From CAJQLB01 sp041392065 (GTDB taxonomy: Bacteria; Bacteroidota; Bacteroidia; Flavobacteriales; Flavobacteriaceae): a stretch of DNA of 64,000 nt. The notes under the pieces were generated by a model. That model saw only the letters and a list, made by a program, of their open reading frames with translations. It was not told the origin of the DNA and did no database searches. The stretch lies in NCBI GenBank assembly GCA_041392065.1, contig JAWKMU010000002.1, forward strand, positions 372,001 to 436,000, in the 5' to 3' direction. Positions 45,301 to 53,816 of the stretch are shown piece by piece (position 1 is the stretch's first letter; each line of letters starts with the position of its first letter). The position numbers and the translations under genes are program-made.

Positions 45301-48300
45301 TTGATGGAGGAGTAACTTTCTTTAACTCGCCAGTATTCACAGGACTTGCAGCTGGTAGCTATGATGTTGTAGTTCAATATAGCTTAGGAACTGATGTGTG
45401 TACTACTGATCCGCAAACTGTGACCATTAATGCCACTGATGCAATTGATGGTACAGCAACACTTACAACAGATTATACTTGTACTACTGATGGAGTTATT
45501 ACAGTTTCTGGTGTTACAGGTGGTACACCTCCTTATATGTACAGTATTGATGGTGTTAATTTTCAATCAGGAAATACATTTACTGGATTAACTTCTGGTA
45601 CTTATACAATTACTATTCAAGATGTTAATGTTTGTACTTTTATAGCTGCAACAATTACAATTGATCCTTTAGATCCACCAACAGACCTTAATTTTAGTCA
45701 TACACCTTTGAGTTGTCCAGCACTAACTTCAGATGTAACCATAACAAGTACAACAGGAGGAACAGCACCTTTAGAATATCAAATTATTGCTCCAGCAGCC
45801 TCAGCAACAGCTTATCAAACATCGAATATATTTGTTGGCTTGTCTCCTGGAACATATACATTTCAGGTTAGAGATGCTAATGAATGTACTTATATCGAAT
45901 CTTATACAATTCCACCTTTACCACCATTAACTGTAAGCACAGTTTTAACAAAGGACTTAGATTGTACTGTATCACCTGATGCAATTATTACAGGAACTAT
46001 TTCTGGTGGTACAGCACCATTTACTTTTGCTGTTTCAATTAATGGAGGAGGGTATACATCACTTGGTACAACTGGATCACCTTTTACATATACAACAGCT
46101 GTAGACGGAACTTTCCAATTTCAAATAACTGATGCTAATGGTTGTATTGTTGAATCTGGAGTTGAAACAGTTAATGCTATTTCACTACCAGAAATATTAT
46201 CTGTTACATCTACACCTAACATTTGTAACGGAAATTCAAATGGTTCAATTGATGTTACAATTAATACAACTGTAGGAACACCTCCATTTGTAATTAACGT
46301 GTATAACAATACTACAAGCACAGATTATGGAGCCCAAACAAGTGGACTTCCAGCTGGCAATTATACAATCACTTTAACAGATTCTAAGTCCTGTACAGAC
46401 ACAGAAACGATAACAATTGCTGAACCTGATCCAATTATTGTAGCGTATCATACTATTGATATTACATGTACAGCAAGTGGTGTTTCTCAAGGCTCTATCA
46501 TCATAGATAGTGTTACAGGTGGAACAGCACCTTATAATTACTTTGTAACAGGAACAAATGGATATTCTGCTTCTGAACTAAACGCTTCTGGTACAACTTC
46601 AACAACTTTTGATGTTGTTGATTTTGGGCTATATCAAATTAATGTAGTCGATGCTAATGGTTGCTCTGTATTATTTCAGGATGTGTTGGTGGCATCACCA
46701 CCAAATGATTTAGATATCACAATCAACTCAACTGTAGATTGTGCTCTTGGAGGAGAAGCTGTAGTAAGTATTGGTACAACTTTGGTAAGTTCAGGGCCTT
46801 TCTATTTTGATATTTATCAAGGATTTATTCCACCTCCACCACCAGGAGGAACTTGGATACCTGAAGATTTTCCTGGAAGTCAATCAGCTACTTTTACAGG
46901 CCTTTTACCTGGAGTTACTTACACGTTTATAGTATATGATGCTTCAACAGGTTGTAGCTATTTTGAAACTGCTACCTCTCCAATTCCTACGAATTCAACA
47001 TTAACAGCAGATGCTGTAACAGCCAACAATATCACTTGTGTTGGAAGTGCAGATGGAAATGTATCGTTTACCATTAATAGCATTTACGGAGTTCCAACAG
47101 ATGTTGATTATGAAATATTTGATTTCTTATCTACAACCACAACTGGAATAACTGGTTCAGGAACCGTTCCAGCTGGAGGTTCATTGGTTATAAATAACTT
47201 AGGACCATTGCCTTTTGGAACTTATTTTGTTTTAATTACTGAAACTACAGGACCGAATGCTGGTTGTTCAGTTGTGACTGTGCCTTTTAATATTACAGAA
47301 TCTGCTTTTGATTTAAATATTACAGCTACAGTTGATAAAAATGCAAATTGTAATCCAAATTCAGGAGTAATCACTGCTATAGCAACAGATGGAACAGCTC
47401 CTTATGTTTACCAATTAACTACATCAGCTACACCACCATTACCAACAGATCCTTTTTGGGCTTCTGCAAGTGTGTTTAATGCAGATGCAAATAGTTACTA
47501 TGTGCATGTAATGGATGCTTATGGCTGTATTAGAAGCACTCCAGTAATTGTATTACCTAACGACCCTGAACCTGTTATTGATGCTACAGTAACTAATCAA
47601 TGTACAGTAACAGAAGGTAATTTTGAAATAGATGTCACTTTAATCAGTGCAGGAATTGCACCTTATAGTTATAGTATAGATGGTGGTGCTTTTCAACCAC
47701 TTGTTGCGCCATTTACCATTTCAAATTTAGTATCAGGAACGCATACTGTGGAAATTCAAGATGCTAATGGTTGCGGAAATTTGGTGTCAGTAGATATTGC
47801 TGCTCCTTTAGAAATAATTCCTGACGTTACTGCGATAGCATCGTGTAATGATGATGATGGTCAAATAACTATCACAGCCTCTGGAGGAACAGGCTCTTAT
47901 ACTTATACAATAAGCCCAAATCCACCATCAATAACGTTAGCAGGAAATGTGTTCTCTGGAGTGCCTTCCGGTTCTTACATAGTAACCATGACAGATTCAG
48001 TTACATTATGTACTGCTGATGTTGAGGTTTTTGTACCATCCGCAACGCTTCCAACGTTTACAACAACTCCAACATCTATAACTTGTTTTGGAGATAATTC
48101 TGGGTCATTTGAATTGAATGTGAATGGTTATTCTGGACCTTATAATTATGAAGTGTTTGACAGTACCAGTACATCTGTTTTTGGAGTGGTTAGTGCTAAC
48201 ACATCTACAAATCCAATAACTGTAACAGGATTAACTTCTGGAACTTACACAGTTGTAATTACTGAAACGGCAAGTCCGTTTTGTTCAAATAGTGGTGAAG

Positions 48301-50567
48301 TTATTATTGGTTCACCTACAAATGCATTAACTCTAGTTGCTACTGAAACATCAAATGTAACTTGTGATGATGACAGTGGAACCATTACTGCAATAGCATC
48401 TGGTGGTTGGGGAACTTATGAGTATGAATTAACAGGAGCTGCTACAGTTCCATATTCTTCAAACGGAACCTTTACAAATTTATCAGCAGGAACGTATACA
48501 GTAAATGTTAGAGATGCTGGAGGATGTATCGCTTCTGATACAGTTACACTTGTTGTTCCTCCACCAATTAACTCAACGGTTACTGCAAGTACAACGCTAT
48601 TATCTTGTTTTGGTGATGCCAATGCAACAATAACTGCTAATGCGACAACAGGAGGACAAGGTACTAATTATTCATACACATTGAATATGCTTTCACCTAC
48701 AGTGAGTTCTTCAGGACCACAATCTTCTAATGTGTTTACAAACTTAGGAGCAGGAACTTATCAAGTCGTTGTTACAGATGGTTATAATTGTGAATTTATT
48801 TCAGCAGATGTTGTAATAGATGAACCAACTGAAGTTCAAGCAAGTTTAGTTGCAGCATCAACACAAACATGTACTGTTGATGCTACTCTAACGTTAAGTG
48901 CAAATGGAGGAACAGGAACGTATACTTATAGTGAGGATGCTACTTTCACAACGATTTTAGGAACGTTTACAACATCAACAAACTTTTCGGTTGTACCTGG
49001 AACTTACCAATATTATGTACGAGATGCTAATGGTTGTATTGCAAATGTTTCAAATGAAATAACAATTGATCCACTTCCTGCTTTAGAAGTTGATTTAGAA
49101 GGAACGAATCCTGTAATTAATTGTGTTGGAGACAATACTGGAGTTATTGTTGCAACTGCTCAAGGAGGTTTAGGAAGTTATGTATATACATTACAAGATG
49201 GAGCAGGAAACGATATTTTACCAGCTCCAGTTCAAAATACTCCAGGTGTGTTTACAGATCTTCCAGCTGGAACTTACCAAGTTTATGTTGAAAGTGGAGA
49301 TTGTTTAACTACAAGTGCTTTAATTACAATAACTGAACCTTCAGCTCCACTAATTGCTAATTACACAGTAACCAATGTTACTTGTAGTGGTAGTAATGAT
49401 GGTATGTTGGTAATTGACGCATCTGGTGGAACAGGTATTATTAAATATGCGATTTCACCTCAATTGAATCAGTTTTTTGATTCTCCTATTTTCGAAAATC
49501 TTGCACCTGGAACCTATCAAGCTATTGCTCAAGATGAGTTAGGGTGTTTTGTAATTATTGATTTTACTGTTGATGATCCAATACCAGTAACACTAAGTAT
49601 AGTAGGAGGTTCTATTTTACCTGAAGTTTGTGAAGGTGATATGGATGGTGAATTTACTGTTGAAATTTCTGGTGGAAACTTACCATATAGTGTGAGTCTT
49701 GACGATATTAACGGAACTTATACTACTGGTGGTTCAACTCAAACACAATTTGATTTTACTGGATTAGCAGGAGGTGATCATGTAGTTTATGTACGAGATG
49801 CTCTTGGATGTGAATCTGAATGGAATATTTCATTCCCAGAATCTGTATTGATTGATCCTCAAATTGAGGTTGAGTTTGGTTGTGAAAATAATGCACCTTC
49901 TAATATTGTAATCGTTACAGTTGATGATAGTATTACTGATTCTTCAGATTTAGATTATTCTTTAGATGGTGGACCTTATCAAGCTAATAACGTATTTATT
50001 AATGTTCCTGCTGGAACAGGTCACTATATTGATGTAAGGCATACTAATGGTTGTATACAAAGAACAGAACTTTTTGATATTCCAGATTTTGACCCTTTAG
50101 TATTGTTGTTGGAAGAAAGTGGATTAAATCAATTTACGGCAACAACCACAGGAGGCTCTCAACCGTACGTTTATACACTTAATGGTGAAGATTACGGAAG
50201 CACTAATACATTTGTTATTTATGAAACTGGAACCTACACTGTTACTGTTACAGATGCCAATGGTTGTATGGCAACAGCTTCTATTTACATGGAACATATA
50301 GATGTTTGTATTCCAAATTATTTTACACCAAATGGAGATTTAGTTCAAGATGATTGGGGACCAGGTTGCACAGAACAATATCCAAACCTAACTTTTGATA
50401 TTTATGATCGCTATGGTCGTGTTATTGCGACTTTAAGAGCTGGACAAAAATGGGATGGAACTTATAAAGGGAACGAACTTCCATCAGGAGATTACTGGTA
50501 TGTTGTAAAACTTAATGATGTTAACGATAATAGAGATTTTGTAGGACATTTTACACTTTATAGATAA
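42348..50567 (+). CDS. Giant SprB-like T9SS adhesin (2739 residues)
   Basis: The start MKKPTYIKTSLVVVLLLFGLQAFAQ gives a signal peptide; a 12-residue extension to 42312 is rejected. Residues about 25-350 are an N-terminal beta-rich head and about 359-510 a DUF11-like domain (TVNLGDELNYVIGFQNTGND). A cysteine-rich linker follows, then about 22 SprB-type repeats to near 2640, each ending in a phrase like L..GTYTVxVxDANGC (counted by eye). The end is a type B sorting domain (CIPNYFTPNGDLVQDDWGP ... YDRYGRVIATLRAGQKWDG ... GDYWYVVKLND). SprB of Flavobacterium johnsoniae is the mobile surface adhesin for gliding. The PorP/SprF gene 28 nt downstream should be its partner. Confidence 0.93.
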   Translation: MKKPTYIKTSLVVVLLLFGLQAFAQNYVPFTPRFDQDVKGDIVLIGNNILGPDNNAFNDNTVYNHNVDMRYIDIDGDASTFSSSSADLEIPNPNCYQIIHAGLYWGAVTGGSEPITDVKLKGPTGGYNDITGTVIFDANGVSVDGGNSFSYACYADVTSIVTSLGTDLGTYTVANVSSAQGETGTFDPYNGTGYSAGWSLFIVYEDPTLPGKSITSFDGFSAISVPGGNPTLDIPVSGFRTVPAPTPVRANFAFATLEGDSPILGDQLLFNGLNLSTVDRPATNFFNSSVTRLDATPVTNRNPNSTNTLGFDTGVMVVPNPGNTVIANNATSGTVRLQTNGDTYFPYFFALAVDIIEPHIVLTKIVEDTAGNNIGGQTVNLGDELNYVIGFQNTGNDDATNLIIRDILPTNIIFNYPGDIVSLPPGVTVQSYNPVTREIIFEVDNSVVEENDPVLEIRFRVTVVTDCSLLSDACSNIITNQAFATYNGTLNPSFTITDDPSISSNTGCLLTPAATNFLADLNCTFNEDVILCGASVVLTAADGYDSYSWSTSPTGTPQIGTTQSITVTATGTYYVFNTATAPCQSIVQEFNVITFGSNVPNPVIPYADEVVTCPNDGKLLPNIFLCGANDSRYIQTNITDATTIIWEKLDESSCAAVTDPDCANEDTSCVWNQVETGPNYLVDTEGQYRLTLNYPGGCFNQFYFNVYTNLLEPTVTSRDIICTTPGEIVVGSVPSGYEFSIDGVNYQASNVFVITTPGIYSVYIRQIGVSPNPCIFSVPDVQIRERDFTVSTIVTQPYCNGDLGSVHIAANDVEPQYYFSIYQGATLINSVGPITASDYTFSNLNPGIYTVNVSTDDGCVYSGDIEIIEPPLLTVTAALTKPLTCTDGEITVYPVGGTPPYFYFVNSTTVFQTTPIITVTSAGVYNITVVDSNNCSADTTITVNVSPAPDFYITTTDILCSDAGDVGTITINVTNPNGNTLEYSIDGGVTFFNSPVFTGLAAGSYDVVVQYSLGTDVCTTDPQTVTINATDAIDGTATLTTDYTCTTDGVITVSGVTGGTPPYMYSIDGVNFQSGNTFTGLTSGTYTITIQDVNVCTFIAATITIDPLDPPTDLNFSHTPLSCPALTSDVTITSTTGGTAPLEYQIIAPAASATAYQTSNIFVGLSPGTYTFQVRDANECTYIESYTIPPLPPLTVSTVLTKDLDCTVSPDAIITGTISGGTAPFTFAVSINGGGYTSLGTTGSPFTYTTAVDGTFQFQITDANGCIVESGVETVNAISLPEILSVTSTPNICNGNSNGSIDVTINTTVGTPPFVINVYNNTTSTDYGAQTSGLPAGNYTITLTDSKSCTDTETITIAEPDPIIVAYHTIDITCTASGVSQGSIIIDSVTGGTAPYNYFVTGTNGYSASELNASGTTSTTFDVVDFGLYQINVVDANGCSVLFQDVLVASPPNDLDITINSTVDCALGGEAVVSIGTTLVSSGPFYFDIYQGFIPPPPPGGTWIPEDFPGSQSATFTGLLPGVTYTFIVYDASTGCSYFETATSPIPTNSTLTADAVTANNITCVGSADGNVSFTINSIYGVPTDVDYEIFDFLSTTTTGITGSGTVPAGGSLVINNLGPLPFGTYFVLITETTGPNAGCSVVTVPFNITESAFDLNITATVDKNANCNPNSGVITAIATDGTAPYVYQLTTSATPPLPTDPFWASASVFNADANSYYVHVMDAYGCIRSTPVIVLPNDPEPVIDATVTNQCTVTEGNFEIDVTLISAGIAPYSYSIDGGAFQPLVAPFTISNLVSGTHTVEIQDANGCGNLVSVDIAAPLEIIPDVTAIASCNDDDGQITITASGGTGSYTYTISPNPPSITLAGNVFSGVPSGSYIVTMTDSVTLCTADVEVFVPSATLPTFTTTPTSITCFGDNSGSFELNVNGYSGPYNYEVFDSTSTSVFGVVSANTSTNPITVTGLTSGTYTVVITETASPFCSNSGEVIIGSPTNALTLVATETSNVTCDDDSGTITAIASGGWGTYEYELTGAATVPYSSNGTFTNLSAGTYTVNVRDAGGCIASDTVTLVVPPPINSTVTASTTLLSCFGDANATITANATTGGQGTNYSYTLNMLSPTVSSSGPQSSNVFTNLGAGTYQVVVTDGYNCEFISADVVIDEPTEVQASLVAASTQTCTVDATLTLSANGGTGTYTYSEDATFTTILGTFTTSTNFSVVPGTYQYYVRDANGCIANVSNEITIDPLPALEVDLEGTNPVINCVGDNTGVIVATAQGGLGSYVYTLQDGAGNDILPAPVQNTPGVFTDLPAGTYQVYVESGDCLTTSALITITEPSAPLIANYTVTNVTCSGSNDGMLVIDASGGTGIIKYAISPQLNQFFDSPIFENLAPGTYQAIAQDELGCFVIIDFTVDDPIPVTLSIVGGSILPEVCEGDMDGEFTVEISGGNLPYSVSLDDINGTYTTGGSTQTQFDFTGLAGGDHVVYVRDALGCESEWNISFPESVLIDPQIEVEFGCENNAPSNIVIVTVDDSITDSSDLDYSLDGGPYQANNVFINVPAGTGHYIDVRHTNGCIQRTELFDIPDFDPLVLLLEESGLNQFTATTTGGSQPYVYTLNGEDYGSTNTFVIYETGTYTVTVTDANGCMATASIYMEHIDVCIPNYFTPNGDLVQDDWGPGCTEQYPNLTFDIYDRYGRVIATLRAGQKWDGTYKGNELPSGDYWYVVKLNDVNDNRDFVGHFTLYR

Positions 50568-50595
50568 CGAAAGCCCTAAACTAAAAACGAAACAA

Positions 50596-51576
50596 ATGCG
50601 AAAATTAATTACATACCTACTACTTTTAACTGTAATTAAAACTTATGGTCAAGAGTTAAATTTGCCTGTTTTTACACAACATTTGGCAGATAATAATTTC
50701 GTTATCTCTCCAACTTATGCAGGAATTGGAGATAATCTAAAACTTAGAGCCAACGGTTTGACACAATGGGTTGGTATAAAGGGTGCTCCAGATAATCAGT
50801 CGTTTTATGGTGATATCAGAATTGCTGATCGCTCTGGTGTTGGACTTTCATTTTATAATGATAGAAATGGTAATACGATACAAAAGGGAGCTAAGTTTTC
50901 GTTTGCTCACCACCTTATTTTAGATGTTCCAACAGAGCAGTATTTGTCCTTGGGTCTTTCATATAACATCAATAGTTTTAGAATTGATATTGAGAACTTC
51001 AATACTACTTACGAAAATCCAATAATAGACCCTTATGTAACAGACGACAGAAAAACAAATAACAGTAATTTTGATGTTGGTGCGTTATATAGATTTAGAA
51101 ATTTCTTTTTAAGTGTTAATGCTAATAATATTTTAAAGAAAAACATAGATGAAACTGAACGCGTTTTTGAGCCACACTTGCTTCTTAATTTTCAAGTATT
51201 TTCAGGTTTTACTTTAGGTGGTTATACCAAGATGAACGAATACGAATTTGAGCCTTCAATTTTTTATCAGTTTTTTGCTAGTGACCAACGTTCTAGTACA
51301 GATATAAATTTTAAAATCAGAAAATTCAGTAGGGACGAAAACTATGTTTGGGCTGGAATTTCTTATCGTTTTCTAAATGATCAATTTTTTAAACCACTTA
51401 ACATTGGCCCTATGATTGGCTTTAAGCAATCTATATTTTATTTTGGATATGCTTACCAATTTACTACCAATGGATTAGCAGGTTATAATTCAGGAACACA
51501 TGTGGTTACAGTTGGTCTTGATTTGCTTCGTGGTGTAAGTAATTGTGCTTGTACAAAAACGAGAGTTAAATATTAG
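50596..51576 (+). CDS. PorP/SprF-family T9SS outer-membrane protein
   Basis: A 326-residue protein with signal MRKLITYLLLLTVIKTYGQ and the standard family opening LPVFTQHLADNNFVISPTYAGIGDN. Alternating beta strands (GVGLSFYNDRNGNTIQKGAKFSFAHH, LSLGLSYNINSF, IFYFGYAYQFTTNG) fill the rest. In F. johnsoniae, SprF is required for SprB to reach the surface, and its gene follows sprB directly, the same order as here. This is the plain-length version, unlike the fused protein at 39762. Confidence 0.95.
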   Translation: MRKLITYLLLLTVIKTYGQELNLPVFTQHLADNNFVISPTYAGIGDNLKLRANGLTQWVGIKGAPDNQSFYGDIRIADRSGVGLSFYNDRNGNTIQKGAKFSFAHHLILDVPTEQYLSLGLSYNINSFRIDIENFNTTYENPIIDPYVTDDRKTNNSNFDVGALYRFRNFFLSVNANNILKKNIDETERVFEPHLLLNFQVFSGFTLGGYTKMNEYEFEPSIFYQFFASDQRSSTDINFKIRKFSRDENYVWAGISYRFLNDQFFKPLNIGPMIGFKQSIFYFGYAYQFTTNGLAGYNSGTHVVTVGLDLLRGVSNCACTKTRVKY

Positions 51577-51735
51577 ACTATTATTCTTCCTTCTTTATTT
51601 TGTTGTAATTAATATTTACGACCTATTCTTGTTGTGCCGAGACTTACCTTAATACCTTTAAATTATTTGCATAGCTGATTTATGTCATGTTTAAATAAAG
51701 CTTTAATGCCTATTTTTATGTAAATAATTTTTAAA

Positions 51736-52146
51736 ATGGATGCTAAGAAAAGGTCAACACTTAATTTCCATCAAAACTTAGGAAAACTATTTTTTGCAAT
51801 TGCGGCAGTTGATGGTTCTGTAAGAGTTGAAGAGCTAGAAAAACTAAGAAAAATAGTAAAAAACGAATGGCTATCTACTAATTTCGTCAAGGATGATTTA
51901 AAAGTAGAAGCAGAGCAAGCTATTATTAATACTTTCAGATGGTTGCGTGATGATAATGAATATAATGCTAACGAATGCTACAATAGTTTTCTAATTTATA
52001 TGAAGAATCATAAAGAATTATTTACTGATGATGTTAACAAGCTTATTATTAAAACAGCTAGTAAAATAGCTACTTCTTTTTCAAAAATGAATAAATCGGA
52101 ACTAATGTTATTGGCAAAACTTGATATAGAGTTAAAAAATAACTAG
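51736..52146 (+). CDS. TerB-like helical protein
   Basis: A 136-residue all-helical cytoplasmic protein resembling the TerB fold. Its opening (NLGKLFFAIAAVDGSVRVEELEKLRKIV) matches the TerB-like pattern of an Ala/Asp-Gly turn between helices. TerB proteins bind metal and membrane-associated partners in tellurite or stress systems, but no other ter gene is nearby, so this is fold similarity only. It lies 13 nt upstream of an MscS channel and probably shares its transcript. Function unknown. Confidence 0.75.
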   Translation: MDAKKRSTLNFHQNLGKLFFAIAAVDGSVRVEELEKLRKIVKNEWLSTNFVKDDLKVEAEQAIINTFRWLRDDNEYNANECYNSFLIYMKNHKELFTDDVNKLIIKTASKIATSFSKMNKSELMLLAKLDIELKNN

Positions 52147-52159
52147 TAATTAACAATTA

Positions 52160-53080
52160 ATGATAACAGTTCAGCAAATACAGGAATGGACTAAAGAGAA
52201 CCCTTTACTTTGGAGTATAACTAAGTTTATCATCTTAGTCATTATAGTTTTAATTGCTATAAAATTGTTAAGGAATCAGCTTAAAAAAAGTATTCCTAAT
52301 ACTGCAATACGATATAAATCACAAAAAGGTGTAGAAATAGTTGGTTACATATTATTAGCTATCATTGCTATTACTTATTTCACAGGTACAATCAAAGACT
52401 TTACACTAGTTATTGGTCTGTTTACAGCTAGCATAGCCTTTACTTTGCAAGAATTAATATTAAGTATTGCAGGATCGCTCTATATATTTTTAGTGAAGGT
52501 TTATGCTCCAGGAGATCGAATTGAAATAAATGGAATTAAAGGCGATGTTATTGATGTAGACAGTATTTATACTACCATGATGGAAATTGGCGAATGGGTG
52601 AGTAGCGACAATTATAGTGGCCGAATTGTAAAATTGAGTAATGCCTTTGTTTTTAAAGGACCTATTTACAATTATTCTCAGGACTTTCCTTTTATTTGGG
52701 ACGAAATAAATTTACCAATACGATATGGTTCTGATATTGAGCTCGCAAAATCTATAGTTGTAAAAATAGCTTCTGAAACACTTTCTGAGTATACTGCTAG
52801 TTCCAAATCTCAATGGAAAGATGTGGTAAACAAATATTATATAGAAGATGCACAAGTAGACCCAACATTGGCTATCACACTTACAGATAATTGGATTCAG
52901 TTTAACTTGAGATATATAGTAGATTTCAAAAAAAGAAGAATCACAAAACATTTACTCAACGATTCAATAAGAACTGTTATAGAAAGTACAGAAGGTAAAG
53001 TAAAACTTGCTTCTGCAACCATTGAGCTGGTTAAAATTCCAGAGCTTCAAGTTGATGTAAAAGACAACAATAAAATTTAA
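52160..53080 (+). CDS. MscS-family mechanosensitive channel
   Basis: A 306-residue channel with an N-terminal helix (about 18-40), further helices (57-110) including the pore region FTASIAFTLQELILSIAGSLYIFLVKVYAPGDRIEI, then the beta domain and alpha/beta vestibule (KLSNAFVFKGPIYNYSQDFPFIWDE). It is the full-length class, unlike the 178-aa version at 18072. It relieves osmotic pressure in the inner membrane. It is flanked by the TerB-like gene (13 nt) and a PPOX-like gene (11 nt), a tight three-gene group. Confidence 0.93.
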   Translation: MITVQQIQEWTKENPLLWSITKFIILVIIVLIAIKLLRNQLKKSIPNTAIRYKSQKGVEIVGYILLAIIAITYFTGTIKDFTLVIGLFTASIAFTLQELILSIAGSLYIFLVKVYAPGDRIEINGIKGDVIDVDSIYTTMMEIGEWVSSDNYSGRIVKLSNAFVFKGPIYNYSQDFPFIWDEINLPIRYGSDIELAKSIVVKIASETLSEYTASSKSQWKDVVNKYYIEDAQVDPTLAITLTDNWIQFNLRYIVDFKKRRITKHLLNDSIRTVIESTEGKVKLASATIELVKIPELQVDVKDNNKI

Positions 53081-53091
53081 TACTATATAAA

Positions 53092-53544
53092 ATGATAAAA
53101 AATTTAGAACAAAATGAAATTACCTTTATCCTTGAAAATAATTACATAGGTCATTTGTCTTACATATCTCAAAACAAACCATATGTTGTCCCAATCACAT
53201 ATTTTTATGATAAAACAAGTAATGCCATAATTTGTTATTCTGGAGAAGGACATAAAATAACTGCCATGAGAAAAAACTCAAATGTATCACTACAGGTTTC
53301 AGAAATTTCTACTGTAAACAATTGGAAATCTATTTTGGTTCATGGTAAGTTTGAGCAGCATTTTGGTAGCGATGCTAAGGCTTATTTGCATGCTTTTTCT
53401 TTAGGTGTTAAGGATGTTGTAATGGAAAAAGAGCAAACAAAACTAGATTTTATAAGTGAATTCTCAAGTAAAATTTATAAAGGAGAAGTTCCAATTGTTT
53501 TTTTAATTAGAATAGAAGAACTAACAGGAAAGAAAAGAATTTAA
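53092..53544 (+). CDS. Pyridoxamine 5'-phosphate oxidase-like flavin-binding protein
   Basis: A 150-residue split-barrel protein: LENNYIGHLSYISQNKPYVVPITYFYD and CYSGEGHKITAMRKNSNVSLQVSEI are the flavin-binding pattern of the PPOX/NimA-like group. It is too short and too different for a true PdxH. Such proteins bind FMN, F420 or haem and act as small reductases. It closes the TerB/MscS group; the link is positional only. Confidence 0.85.
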   Translation: MIKNLEQNEITFILENNYIGHLSYISQNKPYVVPITYFYDKTSNAIICYSGEGHKITAMRKNSNVSLQVSEISTVNNWKSILVHGKFEQHFGSDAKAYLHAFSLGVKDVVMEKEQTKLDFISEFSSKIYKGEVPIVFLIRIEELTGKKRI

Positions 53545-53592
53545 CTTGAAGCTATTTAATGAAAACTTATATTTTTTTGCAAATGAATAAAA

Positions 53593-53623
53593 AAACCCTT
53601 TAAACTTAAAGTCTAAAGGGTTT
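53593..53623 (-). terminator. Terminator of tRNA-Ser
   Basis: Outer stem AAACCCTTTA / TAAAGGGTTT extended by ACTT/AAGT inside; on the minus strand it is followed by a T run (plus-strand A run 53589-53595). It starts 4 nt past the tRNA. Confidence 0.85.
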
Positions 53624-53626
53624 CAG

Positions 53627-53711
53627 CGGAGAAAGAGGGATTCGAACCCCCGGAGGTGTGACCCTCAACAGTTTTCAAGACTGCCGCATTCGACCACTCT
53701 GCCATTTCTCC
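53627..53711 (-). tRNA. tRNA-Ser (anticodon TGA)
   Basis: Read on the minus strand: acceptor GGAGAAA / TTTCTCC with discriminator G, anticodon stem-loop GGCAGTCTTGAAAACTG (anticodon TGA), a long variable arm typical of serine tRNAs (about 15 nt), and T loop TTCGAAT. Length 85 nt; no encoded CCA. Confidence 0.95.
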
Positions 53712-53722
53712 GATTGCGAGTG

Positions 53723-53753
53723 CAAATATAGAATCCTTTTTTATTTCTTTCAA
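53723..53753 (-). promoter_or_regulatory. Promoter of tRNA-Ser
   Basis: On the minus strand TTG, 20 nt, TATATTTG, ending 11 nt before the tRNA. Confidence 0.7.
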
Positions 53754-53816
53754 ATTTAAACTTCACTTTTTTTAAGCTATTTTTAATTGTAATTTTGAAT
53801 CAATTAAAAGAAACTT

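Noticed and set aside
51736..52146. Tellurite-resistance or phage-defence (ter) system suggested by the TerB-like gene
   Set aside because: No TerC, TerD, TerZ or associated genes are present nearby; only the fold is similar.
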